Shown piece after piece: positions 47,209-55,356 of a stretch of DNA of 64,000 nucleotides. Each line of letters starts with the position of its first letter. Within the stretch, counting starts at the first letter, position 1. The stretch comes from Vicinamibacteria bacterium (lineage in GTDB: Bacteria > Acidobacteriota > Vicinamibacteria > Fen-336): contig DATMML010000085.1 of assembly GCA_035570235.1 (NCBI GenBank), positions 1 to 64,000 on the forward strand, read 5' to 3'. The notes beneath the pieces were generated by a model. The model did not search any database. It was not told where the DNA came from and was given only the letters and a program-made list of their open reading frames with translations. The position numbers and the translations under genes were made by a program.

Positions 47209-49451
47209 GGCCGCGCTCCCGCGGGCGCCCGACCCGCCGAGAGCTGCGCCACGACCTCCGCCACCTGGGGCTGACGGGGGTCGAGGGCGAGAGAGGCGCG
47301 GAGGGCCTCTAGGCCGCCCCGGGTGTCTCCCGACTCGAGGCGGGCGAAGCCGAGGCTGTTCAAGGCGAGGGGGGTGCGGGGCCCCGTCTTGAGGGCCCGC
47401 TCGAGATAGGGGACGGCCTCCGCGGCGCGTCCGCTCTTGGCGAGGGCCCCCCCCAGGTCGAGGAGGGCCTCGGCCTGGCCGGGATCGATCTCCAGCGCCC
47501 TTCGGAAGAGGCCGATGGCCTCCGGGAGGCGGCCGGTCCGCACCGCGAGCACGCCCCGCTTGATGAGGGCCCCGAGGTCGGCGGGGTCCTGCTGCTGGAT
47601 CTGGTCGTAGAGGGCGGCCGCCTTCGGCAACTCGCCGCGGCCGAGGGCGATGTCGGCCAAGCCGCGCAGTGCCTCCGGCTGGTCCGGAACCCGGGCCAGG
47701 ATTTGCTCGTAGCTTCGGACGGCCTCGTCTTCCCGCCCTTGGCTGCGAAGGGTGCGCGCACGGCCGAGGAGAGGCTCGGGGGAGCGGGGGAGGATCCGGG
47801 CCGCGCGGTCCAGGGCTTGGAGCGCGTCTGCCGAGCGGTCCAGGCGCCAAAGGCACTCCCCGAGAAGCACGAGGTCTTCGCCGGTTGATCGGTTCTCCTT
47901 CTCCAGGGCCTCAAGGTCCGCCACCGCGGCCGGGAAGTCCCGGGCCTGAGCGTGCGCGATCGCCCGGTAGCGCCGGGCGAGCGTCATCTGGGGGTCCTCC
48001 TTGAGGGCGGCGGTCAGCTCGCGGACGGCCAGTTCGGGGTCGCTCCGCGCCTCGGCGATGCCGCGCTCGATCTGCCGCAGGAGGACGATGCCCTGCTTGG
48101 GATCCCGCCCGGAGGCCGTGGCCGGCGCCGAGCCCCCTCCGCCCAGGTAGCCGAGGGCGCGCAGCCTCTCCGCCGTCCCCGCCTCGGCGGGGGCGGCCGC
48201 CCTCGGGGTGGTCACGGCCAGGGCCGCTTTGAGCGAGGCCTGCAAAGCAGTCGCGGTCGCCGGCTCATCCGAAAAGCGGTTGCGCGCCTCGCTCCCGTCC
48301 ACCTCGAGCGCGTAGAGCTCCGGCCGGGGGGCGTCGATCAGCTTCCAAGTCGCGGTCCGCCATCCGCGCAGGGGCGCCCAGCCGAGCTGGAGGCGCGTGA
48401 ACTCGGATTCGAGATAGGCAGGGGCGTCCGGTAGCGGCCCGGCCATAGCCCCCTTCAGCGAGCGGCCCTCCATCGACGACGGCACCGGCTGACCCGCCAG
48501 GTCCAGGAGGGTGGGGGTCACGTCGATCCCCCGCGCCACCGTGGTGGCCACCCGCCCGCGGGGCACACCCGGCCCGGCCATGATCCAGGGCACGCGGACG
48601 GTGGAATCGTAGACAAAGACCCCGTGCGTCTCCTCACCATGCTCGCCCAGGCTCTCCCCGTGATCCGAGGTCACCAGCACCAGCGTGCTCGCGGCGAGGC
48701 CTTTTTCTTCCAGCCCCCGGAGGAGCCGGCCCAGCTGTCCATCCACAAAGGCGATCTCGCCGTCGTAGGGGCGCTCAGCGAAGCGGGTGGCGAGCTCGCC
48801 GGGCGGCTCGTAGGGGGCGTGGGGGTCGAAGTAGTGCACCCAGAGAAGCCAGGGCGGAGCCCGGTCGGCACCGGCGCCGGCCAGCCAGCGCAGCGCCGCC
48901 TCCGTGGTCGCGTCCGCCCTCCGCTCCACGTAGGCCGCCCGCCGGGGGTCGTCGCCGTAGGGCAGGCGGTCGTCGTAGGTGTCGAAGCCGCGGCCGAGGC
49001 CAAAGCGGCGGTCGAGGGGGAAGCCGGAGACGAAGGCCGCGGTCCGGTACCCGGCCCCGTGGAGGAGGCTGGCCAGGGTGGGGATGCCCTCGGGGAGCAC
49101 GAAGCCCCCGTTGTCCCGGATGCCGTGCCGGAGGGGAGTCAACCCGGTGAGGATCGAGGCGTGGGAGGGGGTCGTGAGCGGCACATGGGCGACCGCGACC
49201 GCGAAGCGCGTCCCCCGCCCGGCCAGGCCGTCCAGGACGGGCGTCTCCGCTCCCTTGTCGCCGTAGCAGCCCAGGTGGTCGGCGCGGAGGGTGTCGATGG
49301 TGACGAGGAGGACGTGCGGCGGGAGGCGGCCACGGCGCCAGAGGACGGCCACGACCAAGGCGAGGAGGAGCATCGAGAGCGCCGCCGCCGTCAGCCGCCG
49401 CCCCGACCAGGTGGCGCCGCGGGAAAAAGCCGCGGGAGGCTGCCGGGCCAT
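47205..49451 (-). CDS. Membrane-anchored AlkP-superfamily (sulfatase-like) hydrolase with C-terminal TPRs
   Basis: The 748-residue paralogue of the following gene has a membrane anchor (residues 20-38), an AlkP domain (VLLVTIDTLRADHLGCYGDKG, SDHGESLGEHGEETHGVF) and TPRs from about residue 480. Thr93 in TTPSHASILTG sits at the nucleophile position, without the sulfatase Cys/Ser-x-Pro-x-Arg signature. The catalytic part faces the periplasm if the anchor is uncleaved. The ATG immediately follows the stop of the upstream gene, so the three genes form one tight operon. Substrate is unknown; an envelope glycan or lipid phosphate is a guess. Confidence 0.8.
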   Translation of the reverse strand: MARQPPAAFSRGATWSGRRLTAAALSMLLLALVVAVLWRRGRLPPHVLLVTIDTLRADHLGCYGDKGAETPVLDGLAGRGTRFAVAVAHVPLTTPSHASILTGLTPLRHGIRDNGGFVLPEGIPTLASLLHGAGYRTAAFVSGFPLDRRFGLGRGFDTYDDRLPYGDDPRRAAYVERRADATTEAALRWLAGAGADRAPPWLLWVHYFDPHAPYEPPGELATRFAERPYDGEIAFVDGQLGRLLRGLEEKGLAASTLVLVTSDHGESLGEHGEETHGVFVYDSTVRVPWIMAGPGVPRGRVATTVARGIDVTPTLLDLAGQPVPSSMEGRSLKGAMAGPLPDAPAYLESEFTRLQLGWAPLRGWRTATWKLIDAPRPELYALEVDGSEARNRFSDEPATATALQASLKAALAVTTPRAAAPAEAGTAERLRALGYLGGGGSAPATASGRDPKQGIVLLRQIERGIAEARSDPELAVRELTAALKEDPQMTLARRYRAIAHAQARDFPAAVADLEALEKENRSTGEDLVLLGECLWRLDRSADALQALDRAARILPRSPEPLLGRARTLRSQGREDEAVRSYEQILARVPDQPEALRGLADIALGRGELPKAAALYDQIQQQDPADLGALIKRGVLAVRTGRLPEAIGLFRRALEIDPGQAEALLDLGGALAKSGRAAEAVPYLERALKTGPRTPLALNSLGFARLESGDTRGGLEALRASLALDPRQPQVAEVVAQLSAGRAPAGARP

Positions 49452-51749
49452 TCAGCGGCCCCGGACCAGCCCGGCCAGCAGGCGGCTGATGTCCGGCTGG
49501 TTCTTGTCCATGGCCAGAGAGCGCCCGAAGAGCTGGGCGGCCTCGGCCGTCTGGCCGAGCTCGAGCTGGGCATAGCCGAGGCCGTTCAGCAGCTCGGGCG
49601 TGGCCGGGCCCTCCTCGAGGGCGGCTCGATAGTGGATGGCCGCTTCCCCCCAATGACGCTGCCGAGCGTGGGCGGCGCCGAGGAGGATGCTCCGCTCCCT
49701 CGAGGGCGGGGCGGGAAGGAGGGTGGTGAGCGCGCGGTCCTCACGGCCCTGGGCGAGCTGGGCCCGCGCCAGGTCGATCATGATGGGGGCGCCGTCGGGG
49801 GCGAGACGCAGGGCGTGCTGGAGCGACGCTTCCGCCCCCGCCGCGTCGCCTGCGGCCAGACGGGCCTCGCCGAGGAGGGCGGCCAGACGCGGCGAACCGG
49901 GCGCCATCTGGGCCGCCCGGCTCAGCGGGGGAACGGCCTCTTGGGGGTGGCGGCCAGCGGACAGCAGGTCGAGGAGGCGGGAGAGCGCCGGGATGGAGAG
50001 GGGGTCGGCGGCCAACGCGGCCCTGAGCTCGCGCTCGGCCAGGTCGGCCTGGCCATCAGAGGCGGCCAGGATGGCCCGGGCCACGGGGACCGCGGCCGCG
50101 CTACGGGGCGCGGGCCTGAATCCGGCCAGGAGGCGTCGGGCCTCCTCTTTGAGGCCCGAGGAGACCGCCAGGTCCACGGTCTCGATCAGGACGTCACCGT
50201 GGTCGGCGGAGAGGCCGAGGGCCCGCGCGTAGAGCGCGAACGCGGCCTGGGTGCGACCCTGCTCCCGCACCGCCTTGGCCAGCCAGAGCAGGGCGGCCAC
50301 GTTCTGGGGCTGGGCCTCCACCACCGCGCGCAGCTCGCGCTCCGCCCCCGCGTAGTTCCCCCGGCGGTAGAGGACCTCGCCCAGATTCTGGCCGGCGAGG
50401 GAGGTGGTGGCGGCGCCGATGTAGCCGAGGGCTAGAAGTCGCTCGCGTTCGTCGGGATCGGCGGCGGCCGCGGCCGCGGGCGGCTCGGGACGGCGAGCCG
50501 GCTCCAGCGACGGGACCTTGACCACGGCGCGCGCCGCCGCCTCGTCGGGGAGGAGGGCGGTCACCACCCGGCCGGGCATTTCCAGGCTGACAGGCAGGCC
50601 CGCCGCGTGGAGAACGGTGGGTGCCAGGTCCAGGGGGGTGACCGAGCCCACCGCCGCCCCCAAGGCCTCCCCTTTTCCCGCCAGGACCCGGGCCTCCACC
50701 GCGGCCACGATCCCGTAGGGTCGGTGCCAGGCCGTGGCCGGCCCCGCCAGGTCCGCGGGATCCTCGGCGATGGCCGCGTCCGGCGGGTAGAACCCGTGGT
50801 CCGAGCAAACCAGAATCCACGTGTCGGGGGCGCTTCGCGCGGCCAGGCGCGAGAGCAGCTCGTCCGCGTCCCGGTAGGCGCGCTCGATGGCGAGGGGGCC
50901 CAGGCGGGGGTCGCGGACGAAGAGGTGCGAGATGCTGTCGATCTCCTCCAGGTACACGAGGAGGAGGTCGGGCTGGCCCGCGGCCAGGATAGCTTCCGCC
51001 AGCCGGGAGTGGGTGCGCGTGCTGGCCACGATCACGGCCAGGTGGGCGAAGGGGTCTCGGTAGAAGCGCGCGCCGGGCGTGGCCAGGGCCGTCCGCGCCG
51101 ACTCGTACTGGGCGGCCGTGAGCGGCACGTAGGCGGTGAGCGCCTCCTGCGTGATGTCGCTCGCCCGCACCAGGGCCGCAGCGAGAATCCGCGCCTCCGA
51201 GGCGGGAGCGAACGCCCGGGGGTCGGGGGCGGCGTCCGCACGGATGAGCTGGGGCGCCACGCGATCGGAAGCGATGGTGCCGTTGACGGCCTCCGCGGGC
51301 CAGGTGGCCCACCAGCCCACGACTCCCACCCGGCGCCCCGCGGCCGAGAAGATGTTCCAAAGGGCCTGGACGCGGCGGGCCGCGGAGGTGATCGGGGCCT
51401 GTCCCCCCGCGGGCAGGTCCACCATGAAGTCGAGGACGCGGTGGTCCTCGGGCCGCCGCCCGGTGGCGATCGTGGTCCAGACGATGGGTGAGACGAGGGG
51501 CGGGGTGGAGAGCAGGATGCCGGTCCGGCCGGCGGCCTTGAGGCGCGCGAGGGTCGGGAGCTTACCGGCGGCAAGGAGGGGATCGATAACCAGCCAGTCG
51601 GCGGCGTCGAGGCCCAGGAGGATGATGGGGCGCGCCCGCATGGTCGGGTCGGAGGCGGGGAGGAGGAGGGGAGGCAGGCCGACGAAGCCCGCCGCCACGA
51701 GCACTAGAACGAGCCATGGCGAGCGCCGGAGGCGTGGGCTCCCGATCAT
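49452..51749 (-). CDS. Type I phosphodiesterase-like AlkP-superfamily protein with C-terminal TPRs
   Basis: The 765-residue product has an N-terminal anchor or signal (WLVLVLVAAGFVGLPPLLL), a type I phosphodiesterase/nucleotide-pyrophosphatase-like domain (IILLGLDAADWLVIDPLL, ATGRRPEDHRVLDF, VYLEEIDSISH, LVCSDHGFYPPD) and TPRs in the last 300 residues. The nucleophile-aligned position is Ser87. The shared tail motif LLALGYIGAAT before the TPRs matches LAALGYLGAGS and LRALGYLGGGG in the next two proteins, showing common ancestry of all three. The first gene of the operon, with a promoter placed almost on its ATG. Confidence 0.8.
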   Translation of the reverse strand: MIGSPRLRRSPWLVLVLVAAGFVGLPPLLLPASDPTMRARPIILLGLDAADWLVIDPLLAAGKLPTLARLKAAGRTGILLSTPPLVSPIVWTTIATGRRPEDHRVLDFMVDLPAGGQAPITSAARRVQALWNIFSAAGRRVGVVGWWATWPAEAVNGTIASDRVAPQLIRADAAPDPRAFAPASEARILAAALVRASDITQEALTAYVPLTAAQYESARTALATPGARFYRDPFAHLAVIVASTRTHSRLAEAILAAGQPDLLLVYLEEIDSISHLFVRDPRLGPLAIERAYRDADELLSRLAARSAPDTWILVCSDHGFYPPDAAIAEDPADLAGPATAWHRPYGIVAAVEARVLAGKGEALGAAVGSVTPLDLAPTVLHAAGLPVSLEMPGRVVTALLPDEAAARAVVKVPSLEPARRPEPPAAAAAADPDERERLLALGYIGAATTSLAGQNLGEVLYRRGNYAGAERELRAVVEAQPQNVAALLWLAKAVREQGRTQAAFALYARALGLSADHGDVLIETVDLAVSSGLKEEARRLLAGFRPAPRSAAAVPVARAILAASDGQADLAERELRAALAADPLSIPALSRLLDLLSAGRHPQEAVPPLSRAAQMAPGSPRLAALLGEARLAAGDAAGAEASLQHALRLAPDGAPIMIDLARAQLAQGREDRALTTLLPAPPSRERSILLGAAHARQRHWGEAAIHYRAALEEGPATPELLNGLGYAQLELGQTAEAAQLFGRSLAMDKNQPDISRLLAGLVRGR

Positions 51750-51758
51750 TCCTCAGGG

Positions 51759-51788
51759 ATGATAGCGACAGGTCCCGCGAGGGTCCAA
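51759..51788 (-). promoter_or_regulatory. Promoter of the AlkP/TPR operon, near-leaderless arrangement
   Basis: On the minus strand TTGGAC (51788-51783) and TATCAT (51764-51759) are 18 bases apart. The -10 ends nine bases before the ATG at 51749, giving a leader of about 3 nt. The GAGG just before the ATG is too close to serve as a normal ribosome-binding site. Confidence 0.5.
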
Positions 51789-51842
51789 CCCGCCGGGTTG
51801 GGGTGGGCTCGTCGGGCCCGAGCGGTATCGGCGCGCCTGGTC

Positions 51843-51848
51843 TATCAT
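51843..51848 (+). promoter_or_regulatory. -10 element of the AGCS symporter gene, near-leaderless arrangement
   Basis: TATCAT ends 11 bases before the ATG at 51860, leaving a leader of about 5 nt with no ribosome-binding site. It is divergent from the similarly arranged promoter of the AlkP/TPR operon. Confidence 0.4.
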
Positions 51849-51859
51849 TCCTCCCCACT

Positions 51860-53206
51860 ATGCCCGGCCCCGGGGGCGCTGCGGCCGCCCTGACCGCCGC
51901 CGTCCTTTGGACGAGCGACCTCGTCTGGGGCTGGTGGACGATGGCCCTGCTGCTGGGCACGGGACTCTTTCTCAGCGTCCGTTACCGCTTCGTCCAGGTG
52001 ACGCGCTTCCGGGAAGCCCTGGGCGCCCTCGTCTCCCCGGCGGACGCGGGGGCGGGGGGGGCGCTCTCCCCGTTCCAGGCCTTCATGACCGCGCTCGCCG
52101 CCTCCATCGGCACCGGGAATATCGCGGGGGTGGCCACCGCGGTCGTCTCCGGAGGCCCGGGGGCGGTCTTCTGGATCTGGTGCTACGGATTCTTTGCCAC
52201 CACCATCAAGTTCACGGAGGCGGTGCTCGGCATCCGCTTCCGACACCTCTCCGAGGGGCGGCTTTCCGCCGGCCCCATGCACTACCTCCGGGACGGACTG
52301 AACCTCCCCCGCCTGGCCTGGATCTACGCCCTCATCGCGAGCATAGCCGCCCTCACCACCACCCCCTTCAGCCAGCCGAACTCGATCGCGGTCGTGATGA
52401 AGAGCCAGTTCCAGGTCCCCACCCTGGTCTCGGGGGTGGGGGTCGCGATCCTGACCTGGCTGGTCATCATCGGCGGCGTCAAGTCCATCGGCCGGGCCGC
52501 GGAACGGCTGGCTCCCCTGAAGGTGATTCTCTATCTGGCCGGGGGCCTGATCGTCATCGTCGGCCACGCGGGGCGCCTGCCGGAGGTGCTGGCCCTCATC
52601 TTTAGGGAGGCCTTCTCGCTGCGCGCCGCGGGGGGGAGCGTGGCTGGGCTCGGCATCATGGTGGCCATGCGCTACGGCCTGGCCCGCGGCATCTACGCCA
52701 ACGAGGCCGGGTACGGCACCGCCGCCGTGGCTTACGGCACCGCCAAGAGCCAGCAGCCGGTCCGGCAGGGGCTGAACGCGGTCATGGAGGTCTTCATCGT
52801 CTCCGGCGTCACCTCCACGATCAGCGCCCTGACCATCCTGGTCAGCGGGGTCTGGCGATCGGGGCTCACCAGCACGGCGGTGGTGGCGGAGGCCTTCAAC
52901 ACCACCTTGCCCGTGGCGGGGGGCTGGGTGGTGGCCTTCTGCGCTCTCCTCTTCGGCTACACCACACTCATCGGCTGGGCCTACTACGGCGAACAGTTCC
53001 TGGAATACGCCTTCGGCCCGTTCCTGACCGTGCCCTACCGATGGCTCTATTGCGCCCTGATCGTGCTCGGGGCCACCATCAAGGTGGAGACGGTCTGGGC
53101 CTGGGGCGACCTCATGAACGGCCTGCAGATCTTTCCCAACTTGGTGGGCGTCCTGGGCCTCTCGGGTATCGCGGCCGCTACCCTGCGCAGGGAGGGGAAG
53201 GGCTGA
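51860..53206 (+). CDS. AGCS-family sodium:alanine/glycine symporter
   Basis: The 448-residue product has about 11 membrane helices and the AGCS motifs SPFQAFMTALAASIGTGNIAGVATA and GLARGIYANEAGYGTAAVAYG. The family imports alanine or glycine, in some cases other small amino acids, with sodium. The stop overlaps the lysA start (TGATG), so the symporter is co-expressed with lysine biosynthesis. That pairing raises the possibility of a lysine- or diaminopimelate-related substrate, which is inference. Confidence 0.9.
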   Translation: MPGPGGAAAALTAAVLWTSDLVWGWWTMALLLGTGLFLSVRYRFVQVTRFREALGALVSPADAGAGGALSPFQAFMTALAASIGTGNIAGVATAVVSGGPGAVFWIWCYGFFATTIKFTEAVLGIRFRHLSEGRLSAGPMHYLRDGLNLPRLAWIYALIASIAALTTTPFSQPNSIAVVMKSQFQVPTLVSGVGVAILTWLVIIGGVKSIGRAAERLAPLKVILYLAGGLIVIVGHAGRLPEVLALIFREAFSLRAAGGSVAGLGIMVAMRYGLARGIYANEAGYGTAAVAYGTAKSQQPVRQGLNAVMEVFIVSGVTSTISALTILVSGVWRSGLTSTAVVAEAFNTTLPVAGGWVVAFCALLFGYTTLIGWAYYGEQFLEYAFGPFLTVPYRWLYCALIVLGATIKVETVWAWGDLMNGLQIFPNLVGVLGLSGIAAATLRREGKG

Positions 53207-54444
53207 TGTCCGGCTTCGCGCGAACTGATTCCACCCTCCTCTGCGACGGGGTCTCCCTTCTGGACGCGGCCACCCGCTTCGGGACCCCCCTTTACGTCTA
53301 CAGCCAGGCCGCCATCGTCGATGCCTACTGGGACTACGACCGGGCCTTCACCAAGGTCCCCCACCGCATCCACTACGCGCTCAAAGCCAACAGCAACCTG
53401 GCCCTGCTGCGCATCCTGGCCGGCCTGGGCGCGGGGGCGGACATCGTCTCCGGCCTGGAGATGGAGGCGGCTCTACGGGCCGGCTTCCCTCCCGAGCGCA
53501 TCGTGTTCGCGGGAGTGGGGAAGACGGAGGCGGAGCTCGTCCTGGGGGTCGAGCGCGGCATCCGCGATTTCAACGTCGAGAGCGAGGAGGAGATCTCGCG
53601 CCTGGCGGAAGTGGCGAAAGGGCGGCAGCGCACGGCCCGCGTTTCCCTGCGCGTGAACCCCGACATCGACCCCCGGTCGCACCCCTACATCTCCACCGGG
53701 CTGCGCGAGAACAAGTTCGGGGTCGACATCGCCAAGGCCCCCGCCATCCTGCGGCGGGCCCGGGAGCGGCCGGGGATCGCGGTGGTGGGCCTCCAGTGCC
53801 ACATCGGCTCCCAGATCACGGACCTGGAACCGCTGGCGGAGGCGGCGCGCGAGGTGGCCGCCCTCTCGCGAGAGCTGCTGGGGGAGGGTTTCCCGCTGGA
53901 GACGGTGGACCTGGGCGGCGGGCTGGGGGTGGACTACGAGGGGGGCGGGGCGCCCGGGGCCGCGGCCCTGGCCGCGCGCGTCCTGCCCGAGCTGGCCGGC
54001 CTGCCCCTGACCCTCCTCCTGGAGCCCGGGCGGTCGCTGGTGGCGGGCGCGGGCGCTCTCCTGACCCGCGTGCTCTACCTCAAGGAAAACCGCGGAAAGC
54101 GGTTCGTGATCGTGGACGCGGGGATGAACGACCTCCTGCGGCCGGCCCTCTACGGGGCCCACCACCGCATCGAGCCCGTGGTCTCCCGGGGGGGAGCCCC
54201 GCAGACGGTGGACGTGGTGGGGCCCGTCTGCGAGACGGGCGACTTCCTGGCCCGGGATCGCCCGCTTCCACCGCTGGAGGTGGGGGATCTCCTGGCTGTG
54301 CGCGATGCGGGGGCCTACGGCTTCTGCATGTCCTCGAACTACAACCTGAGGCCCCGCGCCGCCGAGGTCTTGGTTGCGGAGGGGGGCCTGCGCCTCATCC
54401 GCCGCCGGGAGACTTTCGAGGACCTGATCCGGACCGAGACCTGA
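53206..54444 (+). CDS. lysA: Diaminopimelate decarboxylase
   Basis: The 412-residue product is LysA. The PLP-binding Lys60 lies in HYALKANSN, the glycine-rich phosphate loop is DLGGGLGVDYEG, and the active-site Cys contributed by the partner subunit is in GPVCETGDFLARDR. It converts meso-diaminopimelate to L-lysine in the cytoplasm, the last step of lysine synthesis. GGAGGGGAAGGG precedes the ATG. It faces the beta-lactamase-like/NlpC operon tail to tail with three bases between stops. Confidence 0.95.
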   Translation: MSGFARTDSTLLCDGVSLLDAATRFGTPLYVYSQAAIVDAYWDYDRAFTKVPHRIHYALKANSNLALLRILAGLGAGADIVSGLEMEAALRAGFPPERIVFAGVGKTEAELVLGVERGIRDFNVESEEEISRLAEVAKGRQRTARVSLRVNPDIDPRSHPYISTGLRENKFGVDIAKAPAILRRARERPGIAVVGLQCHIGSQITDLEPLAEAAREVAALSRELLGEGFPLETVDLGGGLGVDYEGGGAPGAAALAARVLPELAGLPLTLLLEPGRSLVAGAGALLTRVLYLKENRGKRFVIVDAGMNDLLRPALYGAHHRIEPVVSRGGAPQTVDVVGPVCETGDFLARDRPLPPLEVGDLLAVRDAGAYGFCMSSNYNLRPRAAEVLVAEGGLRLIRRRETFEDLIRTET

Positions 54445-54447
54445 CCG

Positions 54448-55356
54448 TCACTTCTCGCTGATGATCCGCCCGTACTCGCTGGCCTGGGCCAGCCGGGAGA
54501 AGGTCTCGTAGAGGGCGGCCGAGATCTCCCGAATCGCCGCCTCCCCCTCCTTGTCCCGCCGCAGATAGGTGGTCATGACCGCGGCGGCGTAGGGTCGTCC
54601 GGGCAGGTCCACCACCGCCGTCACGCAGCGGACGCCCTCGAGCTCTCCTGGCTTGTCCAGAATCGAGAGGTCCTCCGGCAAAGGGACCCGGAACGCTGAG
54701 GCCTTGGGGGTGGCGGCCACCTTGAGCGCGTCCTTCCCGCGCGCGGAGGCGAGGCCGGCCCCCTTGTAGAGGGTCTCCATCAGGGCCCGGAGCTCGGTGG
54801 GGGTGGAGACGTTCTCGTCGCCGCGGCGCGCCGCCGGGAGGTCCATCATCCGCCGGCGCAGCCGGGTGACGGGGAGACCGAGCCCGTCCAGGCGGCGGTT
54901 GACGGCGTCCATCCCCAGCCGCGCGATCAGCAGGTTGGTGGCCTCGTTGTCCGACCAGCCCATCATCAGCACGGCCAGGTCCCGCCAGGTGAGGGCCACC
55001 CGGTCCCCCAGCTCCATGAGCACGCCCCCGCCGCGAACGCGGGGGAGGGGGGGGTGCATGACCTCCGCGAGGTCGATCTTCCCCTCCTCGGCCTCCAGGA
55101 AGAGCTCGTAGAGGACCGCGACCTTGATCGAGGAGGCGGTGGGGAAGACCTCGTGTCCCCGCAGCTCGAAGGTGGCCCCCGTCTTCAGATCCCGGACGGA
55201 GACTCCGAGCACGCCGTCGAGGCCGCGGTCCACGGCCTCGATGCGGGCCTTGAGCTTCTCCCAGAGCACGGCTTCCTTGGGGGAGAGGTCGGCCGCGGCC
55301 GCGGGAGCGGTCAGGAGGAGGGCCAGGGCCAAGGCGCGCGTCAGTCCCTTTTCCAT
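54448..55356 (-). CDS. Class A beta-lactamase-like serine hydrolase, general-base Glu not evident
   Basis: The 302-residue product has a signal peptide (residues 1-22) and the active-serine plan: Ser75-x-x-Lys78, SDN at 135-137 and a KPG in place of KTG at 235-237. The omega-loop Glu of class A enzymes (ExxxN before the TTP-like ENVSTP segment) is not evident; the loop reads MMDLPAARRGDENVSTP. It may acylate beta-lactams slowly, or act as a peptidase or penicillin-binding protein. The ATG overlaps the solute-binding gene by 16 nt. Neighbours are a peptide-type solute-binding protein and a murein endopeptidase. Confidence 0.75.
   Translation of the reverse strand: MEKGLTRALALALLLTAPAAAADLSPKEAVLWEKLKARIEAVDRGLDGVLGVSVRDLKTGATFELRGHEVFPTASSIKVAVLYELFLEAEEGKIDLAEVMHPPLPRVRGGGVLMELGDRVALTWRDLAVLMMGWSDNEATNLLIARLGMDAVNRRLDGLGLPVTRLRRRMMDLPAARRGDENVSTPTELRALMETLYKGAGLASARGKDALKVAATPKASAFRVPLPEDLSILDKPGELEGVRCVTAVVDLPGRPYAAAVMTTYLRRDKEGEAAIREISAALYETFSRLAQASEYGRIISEK

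Noticed and set aside
45034-49451. Calling the tandem AlkP/TPR proteins sulfatases
   Set aside because: The Cys/Ser-x-Pro-x-Arg formylglycine motif is absent; the positions read Thr-x-Pro-x-His.
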